From positions 5,768,501 through 5,832,500 of the forward strand of contig NC_085128.1 in the NCBI RefSeq assembly GCF_030269925.1: a stretch of DNA of 64,000 bases, given 5' to 3'. This DNA comes from Bombyx mori (taxonomy: Eukaryota > Arthropoda > Insecta > Lepidoptera > Bombycidae). The position numbers and the translations under genes are program-made. Positions 41,803 through 55,800 of the stretch are shown here, in pieces. Every line of letters begins with the position of its first letter. Position 1 is the first letter of the stretch. The notes under the pieces were generated by a model that worked only from the letters and a program-made list of their open reading frames with translations, was not told the origin of the DNA and did not search any database.

Positions 41803-42030
41803 TTAAACAGATGGGTGGAAGAGCTCACTGCCCCCCTGACGTTAAGTGGTTACTGGAGCCCATAGACAAAAGCGCGACCCACCTTGAAATAGAAGTTCTA
41901 AGGTCTCAGTATAGTTACAACGGCTGCCCCACCCTTCAAACCGAAACGCATTACTGCTTCACTGCAGAAATAGGCAAGGCGGTGGTACCTATCCGTCCGA
42001 CTCACAAGAGATCCTACTACCAGTAAAAAA
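41803..42030 (-). repeat. Bm1-like SINE 3' half
   Basis: CAGATGGGTGGAAGAGCTCA, GTTACAACGGCTGCCCCACC, GATCCTACTACCAGT. Confidence 0.8.
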
Positions 42031-43837
42031 CTCATTGGTGAGCCATACCCATTTAAATGAACCGCATATTAATGTTGAATATTGGCATTGAAATGTATAA
42101 TTGACACAAACTTATATATAAATTGGCATAGTTTGTGATTATTTTTCCAATTATTGATATTTGTATGTTTTAATACTAGCATCTACGTTTCATGCTTTTT
42201 ATGGGTACATAATATGGTTATGGTTTTTCAAAACCGATTTTTTCCTTTTTGATCAAATCACACAATATTTCAGCATAGGCAATTCCGCATAAGTAAGGCT
42301 TCCGGTTTTTTATTTTTAAATAGGGTGTAAACTTTTTGGTAAACGGATTTCTGTAGTATTATTAAGAAAAAAATTGAGAGTGAACTATAATTAGTTTACT
42401 TTTTTATTAAAAATGAAATGTCGGAATATTTAGTCGTGATGAAATTTTAAGTACTAACAAAAGTTTGTGAAAATCTTGTACCTCGGAATGTCTACATAAT
42501 TTCAAGCCTCCTACTTCGGTTTCTAAACCCGAATACATTACCAACACTCTCTACACTAAACATACACAACCAATTCGACTAAGCACGCTCATTTATCTAG
42601 AAAGCATTCCAAAATTGTTTTCAATATAAAAATATTCGAAGTCAGTGTCAACTGCGACATATTATTATTCAAATTAAACATTATGTCGAAGTCAATTTTT
42701 ATTTGGGCCTCTTTTGAATTATGCAATAGAAAATAAGTTATGTCTTTAATAACATCTTAACAAATGTAGTATATAAAAGGCATAACGAATTCTCCCTTAC
42801 ACGAATAACATAAGGTAAATTGTATTCTAATTGTTACTATAAATGCAATGGATATAACTCAACAAAAGCAATAAACGACTGTTTAAGATTATTCAATAAT
42901 CTAGATTGAACACCAATATTATTGAAGTGATAGAAAGCATTTTTAGGTTGACAGTTCTTCTGCCTTGATAGATTTTATTGAAAAGAAGTCATTTAACTTT
43001 AATTTTATATCGGAATCGCCGAAAGTTAACTGAGCTGCTTTGTTGGAGTTTGTCTAGTTAGTGAATAATAATAACAACGTTTTCCCTCAATAGAGTTAGA
43101 GATTCATCAACAATTGTTGAGGAGATACAAAATCCGTTTAAATTTATCTAGGCACCAGAATATTACTATTATAACCTTGTATCTTTTATAAGACAGAGTA
43201 ATAAGAAGCTGCCAGTGTCAACGTTTTTTTATAAATACATATCATATTTACACAGCAGCGGTGGGAAAACTTCAGAGTACCCGCCTATTATTATGGCCAC
43301 TGAAACAAGACATTTTGTTTTAATTTTATTACAGAATTTAGAATTATTAAATGCAAATTACATATAATTACAAACTATATTCGCACAAAATATATTGTTT
43401 CAGTAGCCTAGCTACGTCTTTGTACTGTTTCATGGCTGATTATTAATTATTCAACCACTTAAGAAATAACAATGGAAAATAACTAACAAAAGAAATTAGT
43501 GACGACATGAATCTAAAAAAGCAATATACGACAATCCCTGGGCAAAAACAAAATCAAGATATCACTCAAATTGTAGGTACGGTGTAGGATATGTAACAAG
43601 TGACACATGTCCACTTAAAGTAAAACTTAAGATAAACTTAGATACTACGAAACTATATTTAATTACAACATAAAAATGCAGTCACACAATTCACAGCTAT
43701 TATTACAATTCGAATAATTTTATCTTAATCATATTAATAGTAATTGAAAAATCACTGGAGATTTTATGTTAATTGTAGTTTTGTTGACCCAATTAATTTT
43801 CTTAGATCATATATTTCAAGTCTTGAATGGGATATGC
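42031..43837 (-). other. AT-rich sequence, probably FoxN 3' UTR in part
   Basis: Follows the FoxN stop codon. Several TTTATT strings (AATAAA on the minus strand) occur but none can be chosen. Confidence 0.35.
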
Positions 43838-46800
43838 TTAAATAAGAGCGACTCTATTGACGAGCGGAGTTTTTCGTCTGCTTGTATGGGATTGTGTTGA
43901 TACTGGTTGGTATATGAAGCTGCTTCTTGAACGTTTCGCTGGATGTACTGGAATAAAAATTGACATTTTAATTTTATTATAATCTGTATAGTGAGCGGCA
44001 TGTAAGTTAGCAAGGTTTTGGTGTAGTGGGGGTAATGTCGCGCATAGTGCACATTGCAACAAAAAATGGTCACTTTTATTGCCGCATATAATTTAATTTA
44101 ATTTTTTATTTGCCGTAATTTGTTTTTTAAGCCTTTGTGTTTAGAAGAAAGTTAAAGAAAAGAGAGGAATTCGTGAAGTGTATTAGGCGTTATAAATAAA
44201 ATACAATTAAAAGTTAAGAAGTTTATTTAAAATAATACACTTAATATTAAAAATTATGTGACGCCGTCGTCACTATCATTTTCTAATAATAAAAACCCCT
44301 TGGATTAAATTTATGGTAGCACCTGAGCTGGTGGAAGGAGTTGGCTCCTCATCGTTGACATAACGAAGAGTCGCTGTCGTCACTGGCGTAAATAATAAAA
44401 CGCTCAGTGACTGAATCGACTATATGGTCATTGGTATTTGGTCCTGGCATTGCAAACAAATTTAAAAGAATAACACTCGTAACAAAAACTAAATTTAAAA
44501 CAAAAATAACAACTCGTAACAAAAACTCAATATAAACAAAGGGCTCCTACAATTTAGTAGGCGCATGTGTAACCAGGAGCGAACGGAACGTGGACGCGGT
44601 GCGAGAGGGGAGGGTCGACTGACTCACCAATCGCGCGCTCGGAACGGTGCTACGTCTTTCCCCGCGTCCCGCTTGACAAACAAAGAGACCTAAAAAACGA
44701 CTTCTGCGCATCTAACGACTGTTGCCAAGTTACGTGCCGGGGACTATACCTACCTTTCTTATTTTATGATATGATAGAGTATGAAATTAACGAATTACCA
44801 TAGAGAGAAGTTTATTCCATCTGGTAAGACTTGAATAGTATGTGGAGGAAATATTTCTGATAACGTTATCTCCCTCATGAATGCAGTGTTTTCCGGTAAT
44901 AAAGATGAATACCACTCTGACAGAAAGAGAACAGAAGTCCTCCCGTTTATCCAGAGGTCCATAAGATCAGTATTATCGACAGACCAAACGGCCTTCTTCA
45001 GTATAGAGTACAATGGAAATAGCTAATATTTGGGACCGCGGCAGGAGCAGTAATTTAAGCTTTAAAGCACAGATTTTTGTCCAGGCGTGAAATTTCGCTC
45101 CATTGAAGCATTTTCTTGTACTAGATAAGCGGACGACAATCTTGTCAACCAAGCGTCAAAATTAACACAATTAAAATGTATTTAAAGAGCCAATTTTTTA
45201 AACATAATATATTTTTATAGTCTTATTGAAATGCATGCCATCAATTAACAGTACGGTTACAAGTATAGGTGAGCAATATGAAAAGCGTGTGGGGAAAGAG
45301 CAACTTGAAAGGTCACCATCAATAGCATCGATTTGATACACAATCCATACAAAAAACTCTTTCTTCGATTCTAGTCTGTAACTTTGATATATGTGATTTA
45401 TGCCGATTATGCATAAGATTACTGTCAGATATTAGAAAGCTTAAGCTATGTTAGCATTCATAGCGACAGATTCGGCAGTAACTCTTTTATTTTCAGTTAC
45501 GTTTAGATTTCAATGTACCCAAGGAGAGTACCTACTTCACATCTGAATAAATCTCACCACCTAAAGCGACATTTCTTTTAGTCGGTTTACACAGCCAGAT
45601 CACTGGGATAAAGTCAGGTCACGCCCCCAAGAGTATTCCAATCTGTTGACCTACATGGACGAATATTTGGGATACTACGTCATCGCTAGGTAACCAGGGC
45701 GAGAGAACGGTATGGCCTTGTAGTAAATGGTCAAACGATCAAAGTGGAACTAACCTATACCCACAAGACTTGGGTATATGTTAAGCATGGTCGGCAAAAG
45801 GACAAACAAAAATCGTGGCCTATTAGAATCATAGGTGAGTTGTATCACTAGCTGCAGGCAATGTTCCAAGATGAAATCAAAGGCAGTTGACACGTAAGGA
45901 CGGTGGTTCTGGGTTCTTGATGATTGTTCGCGATGGTATCTTCAAAATTTTCAAAAAATCACCACCTCTGCAGATGGGTACTGCAAGACCACGAGGTCAG
46001 TCCCTTCTTGAACATCCTCAAATCGAGTTTACCTCCCATGTGCCCTGTTGTGAAACTTGTATAGAGAAGCGTAGACTTGAGCATGTTAGCCATAACCTCC
46101 ACCCAGCTACCTACGTAACGAATAGGACCCGTACATACAATACAGCCTTGTCTAGGAAAACATAGCAGGCATATCCAAAACGCTTCTCTGTTAAAAGAGC
46201 AAGGCAGATTGTGCCAATGCTCGGACTTTGCCGAATTCTATATGAAATATATAAATAAAATTTGCCTTAAACGTGATTTTTTTAAATTTTTGTTAACATG
46301 ATACAGAATGTAATCAAAATGAGGGTAGGGCTAGGATTGTAAATGTAAAAACTAAAATATGTACAGGTTGTGCAATTGGTTGGCACAGCTCACGGAAAGA
46401 GTTGGTGAGTTCAACCGCCGCGTAAGACTGACGGGTCTCTTACTTCGGCTGGATTTTTTTCCAGTGGGCAAGAGAGCTTGTGGATCCTATTTATAAATGC
46501 CATCCGGGTACTGATACGTGCTGGGCGGTGGGGACCTTTCCATAGTTTTCCTGAGACTTACCATCTCGTATGACGAGCTCATCAGGACTTTCGGTATAGA
46601 AGGTAGAGAGAGAATATTTAACTCATTGTAATGCACTACAAGTCGGAATACCAGAAAATTATATACTTACTTGTATAGTTTTCGGTCATCAAGTCAAACT
46701 TTATAGGCTTTCCAAAATCGACCTCTTCATACGAATTATCGAGAACCTGTAAAAAAAGTGTTTCGTTGTATCAATTAATGCTATCAGAATACCAACAACA

Positions 46801-49800
46801 CCCAACTCAAGTGATTAATGAAACGAATTTCAATCTATTGCGGGAACTATACGTCATATTGGACATATAATTGGATTGCTTCGGAACCGGACATTACTTA
46901 ATTATCGGTTTAATGGTACAACAGCATTAGGTATACTTTTATGAAAAAGGTTCCAAGCTGGGCATGTAACACAGTTTTCGCACTGAAACATGGCGACTAA
47001 TGTAGACAAAAAAATGCATTTATAGTTAACAGACAATTTTTTTAAACTAAAATTCTCACCTCGACATCGCTAACTTCTTCACCAGACTCGACATCTGTAA
47101 TGTATGACGTTAATGATGACGGACCCGTCGCCAACAGACGGTACGTGCCGCCCACCATGCCCGTACCTTCCACAACTTCATCTACTTCTAACTCTTGATC
47201 TGACACTTCCTGATGAGAACAAAAAACACAGTGAATACAATTTAATTAGCATGACGAAGCATGTTGCGGATAATAACATGTACTTTTAGGTTAGGAATAT
47301 TGCGTTCTTTTTTTTATAATAAATAAATGGATTTTATAAAAAAAAAATTTAATTAGTGGCTACCCACTTTTGATGTGGCAATATGGTATTTTCATTTCGT
47401 GTCTAAAAATGCAAAACTTTACTTTACTAGGTATTATAAAAGGCAACATGATTCCAAACCGTATTATATTCAATTTAATGTTTTCATTGTTTATATTATG
47501 TGTTTCATTGAGGATATGTTTAGTAGATATACATAGGTTTGTGGTATTAGATAATTTATTTTTTCGAACTGAGCAAAACATTGTAAGGTCAAGTTATTTA
47601 AAAAATATGCTAGTCTACACAAAATAAAATGAATTTTTTAAAAGGTTTATAAGAATAGAAGATGATGAGTGTTTGCTGATGTATGGTACACTGCTTACAT
47701 TCCACCTGCAGTGGATACATATATTTCACTTGTCTTTTTCACGAATTCTTATCACGGCTTGCTCTTACAGCAAAAATATCTCATACAGTAGACCAAAGGT
47801 AAAATAAATAAAACCATACCAATTTGTAACATGGTTACATCTTAGGTCAACTTCACCCATAGCAAGCAATTTGAGAATTTTAACAGCGACACTCACTTAT
47901 CACAATTGTTAAAATGATTTTCTACCAATAAAAATTTGGTAAGAAAACAGTATGATCAAGAAAAATAAACTTGATCTAGTTTATAGTCCGTTGTGACTTA
48001 TACCTGTTCAACGGTTTCCTCTTCTTCTACTTCTTCTTTGACCTCAGGGTCGATCTCTACGTCCGCGTCCATTTCAGTATCACCGTCAACATCTGCATCA
48101 TCTTCGATATCGGTGTCGCCGCCCACCGCACTGTACTTCATTTCGCCGCGCTCTAGAGCTTCTAAACTTTCTGGAATTGCAACAAAGGCCTTTAAAACAT
48201 TCTGTACTTTGACTCCATTTCACAAATACTGCTCATTATTATTATTCGTTTACACTAATTATATTTGGAATTTACCTGGATAAACCATAGCCTTTTTTAT
48301 AGCTTGTGGATCTTTCCTTGACCATTTTTGAACTTCTTCATCCATTTTCCCAACTTTCGAGGGATTCATCGCCCACAAACAACCTACAATAATTTACTTT
48401 TCATTTTCATTCTATTTACAATTTAAAGCAATTTTTAATTATGTAATTGATACCTAGTAATAAATTATTAACCTTTTCTTTGGCTTCCATTTGTAGAGGG
48501 CTTCTCAATTTTTTCAAAACATTTGTTTAGGCTGAGGTTGTGCCTCACTGAATTTTTCCAGCCATTAGGTGCTGTTTTGAAATACGGAAAATGCTGGCTG
48601 AAATTTTGGAGAAACTTTATATACATTTTCTTTCTTTGCGTTGTAATAATTATTAAAGATTCAGCTATCATACTTACCACATGAAGTTGTATATTTCAGA
48701 CACTGGTAAACTTCCTGTTCTTGAATTCTTTAATGCCATAGCTATTAAACACGAATACGAGTATGCTGGTTTAGGAAATTCGCCTACAGTCTTCCCATGT
48801 GCACTTAAATACTTTGTTTGACTATTGTCTACTGTATAAGTATTACTAATGGAAGTCTTCATTAACTGTCTACCATTACTTAACGAAGAATTATCAATTA
48901 GTATTGTCGCTTGATTCTTATTACCATTCGCTAAAATTGTTCTAGATTGACCAATCGATTGAGCATCTAATATGTGGATGTTGCCCGATATAATTGTTTT
49001 AGTTCCTATCTGTTGTGTTATTTTTTGGTTTGTGTTTAAAATTGAACAACTTTTACCATTGACCTTTATCAACTCCGGTTGAGCTTTTATTCGAACAGTA
49101 GACTGAGTGTTCGACACTGCGGATACTTTAGATTTATCCAAATCTTTTAGTAAATCTTTGACTACAGTCTTGTCGTTTTTTCTTACGTAAATAACCATCT
49201 GCCTCGCCTCTTCTGGTTCCTTTTTTATTTTTATTTCCTCTGTTTCGTGAACTTTAGAGACTTTAATTGTGTTTGGAGAAAATGTTAAGTGACTTTTTTC
49301 TTCTTTTGGACTGGCTAGCGTTGAATTGTGTTTCGATTCGGAATCTCTGTTAGCCACCGATGAGAGAAGGACATTTGACGCTTCTTCTTTAACTACACTT
49401 TTTACTGGTGTTTCGGCAAAGTTTGAAGGCATCACAGAGTTTGGATTCACCATAACGGCATTGGCTTCAGATCCATATAAATCTAAATTATGAACAAAAC
49501 TGGAACTGTTATTTAGCCACGTAGAGCAATTATCAGTGTCCATGTCGAGTAACGGTGGCATGTCGGAAAAATTTGTACCAAACGAATCCTGGAATAAAAG
49601 TGGAATTTAATTTTAGCGTTTAAGTAGCTATAAATAACTTATGATTAATTTATTTGGATACTAACTTGAAAATCTGATATACTACTAAGATCTGTGGCTA
49701 TTTCATTCTTGATGTCGATGTCTAGCATGTCTTGGAGTGAGTCGGTGATATACAAATCCATGTCTGAGCACCACTGTAACAAATTATTTCACAATTTACA

Positions 49801-52800
49801 ATCCCTTTGCAAAACACGGTAAGTAAGTAAGTAGTCCCTTATAAACGATCTCTATGATTTGGTTTTTAATTGTTCGATACTGTAACGAAATATTTGGATA
49901 AGAATAGCGTTCCGTGATATCTGAACAAAATTAGATTAAAAATGAGAGAAACCTTCAGTTGTTTTCAGAGGAGGAAAAACAAATAGTAAAAAACGACCAT
50001 GTGCCACAAACGCTCGGTGTACTTCTATTCGTATATGTTTCGGAAATATATCTTTTATTTTTTTTATAGTTATTGTAATACTTAATATTTAATTATCAAT
50101 TAAATTATTGTAACACATAAGAAGTGTTCGTTGGCGACTTCCAAGGCGATGGAATAGTACCTATCGTGCAATAGGATAAAATCCACATTCCAATCAAAAC
50201 TGAAATACTCAGTCTATATATAATGTTAAAAGAGAAATAAATATAAATACTATGTTTTGTTCAACTATATGAATCGTTTAATACTGTAGCGTGTCTAACA
50301 CTTTTTTTACTTACTATAAATTTTTACTTAATAGCCTTTTAAAAATATAAAACTCATTCGAAATTATCTGCAATAAATGTTGTAATGTAAATGGGCTCCA
50401 GTTACCACTTAATAGAAGGCGACCGTGCGCTTGCCCTCTTACACAATAAATAAATTAAAAATATAGGCATAATTACAGTACAATTGTAAATTCGACCTGT
50501 TGTTAAAAATGTGGGCGGCTCTTTTACATCATGGAGCATGGGCGTTAGTAACCATTTCATAGCAGATGGGTCATAACCTCATCTGCCCGCCGACAGGAAT
50601 TAAAAAAAAAAAGCGGGAATTGCTACATTTTTTACAGATTCACAAACGCATACCAATGTAGCTTAAACCGCAAGTTTATGTGAGTTCATACGACAATTTT
50701 AATGGTACTAAACAATTTATTTTAATTCCTTCCAATTTTCCCATTTTTTCATCAAATATTCTCAGAGTTAATAAAAACAAAGGTTATCAGTAATTCTAGT
50801 CATTCTCAACGCAAACAAGTCCAGTGAGCCGAGACAGTTGGCCGGTAGGAGGGCGATACAATGAAACCACTACGTAGTACCACAAACCTGTTTTTGGTAT
50901 GTAGCATGTTCTACCCTAACAGCGAAACTGTAACACCATTTCATCTCATTGAATGGAATTGATGTCTGATCAAGTTAACAATTTATTTATTTCAATTCCC
51001 TTTAGTAGGTAGGTATGTAATATATCCGTTTCGCGACAGTTTTCTTTGTTTCGTATTTAAGGAAAAAAGTGCTTAAAAGTTTGAAGAATAGCAATAACAG
51101 TAATATTCCCCGAAAATTTTAGCGCGACTCAAAATACCAATTGTATATTCGCTTAGTATTTATTTATTTAGCATATTTACTGATAATCTAACAAAATCGA
51201 AAATCGAAGCTCTGTTAGGCTTTAAATAACCTTAGCAGTTTTTCACCTGTCACCCGTTATATCATTTCACTTTTATCATAATTATTACGAGAGCCTATGG
51301 CAATCTTCTGTAGTTCGTTTCAAGATGCCCCCTTCGCTTTATAAAGGTTTCTAGCGAGGTAGTTTACAAATGTTAACAAAAAACGCCAATGAACAGAACA
51401 GACGGCTCCCAAGGACGCGCTTGGGAATAGCTTTTTTTGTAAGTTTCGGACTAACGTGGAACTAAGAAAAATAAAGGTATTCGTAGTTTTTTCGATATTC
51501 GTTTAGTATTCTTATGCTAGTTAACAACGAATCTAAATATTTTACTTTATTGTCATTGATGACGAGCGCAATGCAAAAAGTACAGTCGAATCGTTATCTA
51601 AGACTGAATTAATAGGACTTCAATTTATCTTACATGTTCGCTTTTTTCAAACGGTACAGGATTATCTAATTAATATTACTTGTATTTTCTTTTAAAACTT
51701 GTTCTTGGGTAAAGATACGACGTTCCTTAAAAACGCTATCACTTTGATCATGCCAGATTTATTTAAAAAGTTTGTAGTTTGAGATAAGAAAGCCATTTTA
51801 CATCACTAACAGCAGCAGCCTTGCTCTGGTATTTTTGGACACATTAATATTATGAAAGTTAATGAACGCTTATCGTTCATATCGTTATCTTTTAATAAAG
51901 ATTAATATATATTTTTTAATAAAACTCGATTGATATGTTGTAAGAGTTTTGGAAGACTTCGACTGTTTTCTTTTGCCTTAGATAGAATAAACGAAACTCA
52001 CGGTCTACCTAGTGTTGAGTGGTGTCCGAACCCATGAATAGCTACAACATAAATTTTCGCGCCAACTTGCACATATGCCGTCAAAGTCACAATTGTTTTG
52101 TCATAAGTGTATTTTGTACGTAATACATAATTAAAATATAAATGCTTTTCACGATTTTAGTTTTAGATTAGAGTTAGTTTTTTTGTTAGAGTTTAATACG
52201 ATATTGTTCTACGTTCAACTTTTTTATTTTAAATAAAAAATATTACCATAAAATACATAGCTGTTTTTAGAAGAATAACTATTGGATATAAAATGTTTGT
52301 GAAGTCAACTTACACTTATCACTTCTTTGGGCACCGAAATGTGCTTGTGAGTGCACTGACAGATAAGGGACATGTGTGGTACCTACAGACGTAATCTTAA
52401 TACTCATAACATAAACACTACACTATTTGCTGTTTGTTTTTATTTTATGTTATCATTTTGTCAATGCGAATAAGTTCCCTCCAAAATACTTGCCCCTAAA
52501 ACTTCGTAGTGGCGTTCGGCGGGAACAAAAATCGACGTAATGAAAGAGAGGTCTTGTATAGGGTGGCAGTAAGGGATGGATATATTTGATAAAAATGTGT
52601 GGATCAACCCCTACGTACTGACTTTGCAACCGCCACACCAGGCCTGTTCTTATAACTTATTTAATTCGTGCACGTTTTTTGTTCAATACTTTACTATTTA
52701 CGAAAAGGTTTCTTTAAATTAGATATTAAAGGGTATTTTTAAATTTATTCACACTATGGTATGTACTATGTACTCAAATCTTTTAACTTGCCTACTTGGC

Positions 52801-55800
52801 TTAACATGCCAAATAATTCTTCAACAACCAGACCAAACCGAACTTAAAAAGTAGAAATTGTATCAGCAATGAACTGAAGTGTTTATAAGCAACCATCTGA
52901 AATGGAGATGATAGGGAGTCTTTTGAGCCCCTACGAGTAGGTATCACCATTCTACCTATACCTACCGTGAATCAGTAATGCATTTGGATTAAAAGGTCGG
53001 ACAGCGGTTCTACTATACAAACCTTATTCATATCTAACTACTTGACGCCAGGCGGGCCGTGATCTCGTCCACTCATATAAGCAATAAAAGAAGAGAGAAA
53101 ATGTTTGAATAGATTATATTATTTCACATGGTCATATTTTATTGATCCACGGAAAACCAGTTTTTAAGATAAATAATGTCAAAATTTCAAATGTAACTAA
53201 AACCAGGGTACATTTCAAACGTTAACAGAAACATAAAACACATGGCATTTTAGCACGTAATAAATACTCTGTACACACGAAAATATAGTTTATTGAAAGT
53301 TTTTTTTAAAGATCCATTTAAGATTCAGACTTTTCCACTAGGCGGTGGGATTTCAGTTCAGTTCAGTACTTTATTATATAGTTTACGAATAAAATGGCTG
53401 CAGCAAATGGAACGACGAGCTAAAAGTTCAACACAAAATATCTGAATATTCATGAAATTATGATGAGTTTATATGTCATATTAGATATGATTTTCTCTCG
53501 TTTTGTGGTAGCATCTAAAATAGATTATTGTTTAATAAAATTTCACCACTCTAAAATGTTCTAGATTAACAATTTCAAATCAGTTTTTACGAAAATTCTG
53601 CCAATATTTCATCCAAGTTAATTTGATAATTTACATTGATAAATAAAACGTACAGACGTCAGGTACGTACGTCGTCGTCTGTTAGAGGGCCATGAACTCA
53701 TGTTTAATATTTTTAAATGTGATACCTACGTGCCACGAAGTTGGGCCAGAGATTTTTTAAATATTTCCCATTGCTTTTATACCTGCTGTGTGATAAGTTT
53801 TTAGTTAAAATGTAGGTTTTCTCCAATCACTGTAATTTTAAGCTTTGGTCTGTATGTAAATAGAAAAGTAGCCTGAAAACTTTAACCGTCCATTTTTTCA
53901 GTAATATAAATCATATCTGAATTAGACAGGCATTGAAGAAGGGAGATGTATATTTCAAAAACTATTATGAAGTGGTTTCTGTGAAGGAGGCACTGCGAGG
54001 GGCCGCGCGGTTGGCGCTGTGTCCTCGAACCTGACCGCGCGCGCTTGCCTTGAACTCTGGCAGTCGGCTTCGGCGGCGCAGACTACGTCCGCACACGATC
54101 ATGAAAATGTCTAAGAACAGGGTTTAGTCGGATTTATTCAGAAAAAAATATTTATTAATCCTTTCTTTATTCATAATTTATCTCACGTTTTAATACCTAG
54201 TCGAAATTGATTCTAATGTTGTTGCGCACGCAGCATCGTCAGCTTTTGTAGGCGGGAACTAAGAGGCCTACCGTATTGATTTTATGCGCATAGTTCCCCT
54301 CGTTTCAATTCCCCTCTTACCTTGTACTTTTCATAGAAAATGAAACTGAGAGTATAACTTTTCTACAGTTTAGAATATGGAATGCTGTGAAATTATCGTA
54401 GAACATTTTTCAATTACCATTACTAATAATAATTATCTATAAAAATGATTTTCAAAAATTCATCAATGAGCTATTCGGCGTTTTCTTCAAATGAGTATTT
54501 TATTTCAATCGTAAAAATCGTTCTTACAGTAACGTCGTAAAGTTTTCTTGAAAATACAGATGGTACTCAGGTCAATAACCTTGTGTAAATTACTGACTCA
54601 ACGGTCTATGAATAGGAGGAACCTGTGATTGTTGGTAGAGGAAATTGTTTCTATTAGTTGTTCGTTTTTATTATAATAAAACGTAACTTCTTCGGCAAGG
54701 TTAATAAATGTCATGATGCATTTTATTGCGATCGAATTACTTTGCCAGGTACCTACTCCAAAACGACTTCGCCACCTGCCGCATCTTTGTCGAACATTAT
54801 GAACAGGTGTGGGTTTTACAAAAAGTGAACATGATATTCAAAATGAACTGCAGCTTTTATAAAAAAAATGTTATCATTTAACAAGTATGAAGGTACCTAC
54901 CTATCAACAATTTAAAAAAAAACAATGTTACTACGGTAGACAAACTTGGCATTCACATGTCGTAGGTTTGCCTATCGTCGATGTAATTTAATTAAACATA
55001 AAAACCTATTGCTTTTTTATTAAAATAGTAATCAAAAGACTGGAGAAAAACAGTTTCTAGAAAACAAAACCATTGATTGGAGCAATATGCTATTTGATAT
55101 AGGTTGTATAGGTATAGGTCTGTTCAAAATTTTTAAAGAGGTTCTGCAGTGTGTTCTTCATTTCAAATAAGGTAGGTTCAGCGATGTGTATTCAGACTCC
55201 TCCTAACAGTAGTAGAAATTATATATGTACATACGTCATGTTCACGTGAGTACAATGCAGAGCTAGGAACTTCGAAGACGTCAGGGAAAGCATCTGGGAG
55301 TGAGCGATGAGGAAATGAATTCGATTTCATTTTTACATGTGATTTAGTCAAAAACATCTACATAGTCATGATGCTTGGACTGTATCCTCTTTTTTTTTTA
55401 CAGCTCTTTTGTGAAGAGGCTTACTGTTGATGGACGTGAATAACCTACTATCCTGGTGGTGTATTCAGTATTGCACGTGTGTGCGAACAATAAACAAAGG
55501 GTTTTCTATAGTTAACAAAATACAGTAGAATTGGTTCCTTTAGAATGATATGCTTTTTAAAGGGACAAAAATGGTAGTACTTTGGCACAACTGGGTTAGC
55601 ACAGGAGACTAATATTTTTTTACATTTTTGGTTCCTTGAATAAAATATATATAAGTAATTGCTCAAATATTGTACGAGGGCCATACCTCATATCAGCAAT
55701 CGATTCTAAATCTGTTTTCCTACTTGGTAGGTACTTTTTCGTAAATTATAATATATTGATGTTTTTTTTTTTTTATTGCTTAGTTGGGTAGACTAGCTCA

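Noticed and set aside
45887..46165. 92-codon plus ORF
   Set aside because: No domain, no splice or start evidence, inside a FoxN intron; composition alone is not enough.
52453..52638. 61-codon minus ORF
   Set aside because: Short, no homology or splice context within the FoxN first intron.
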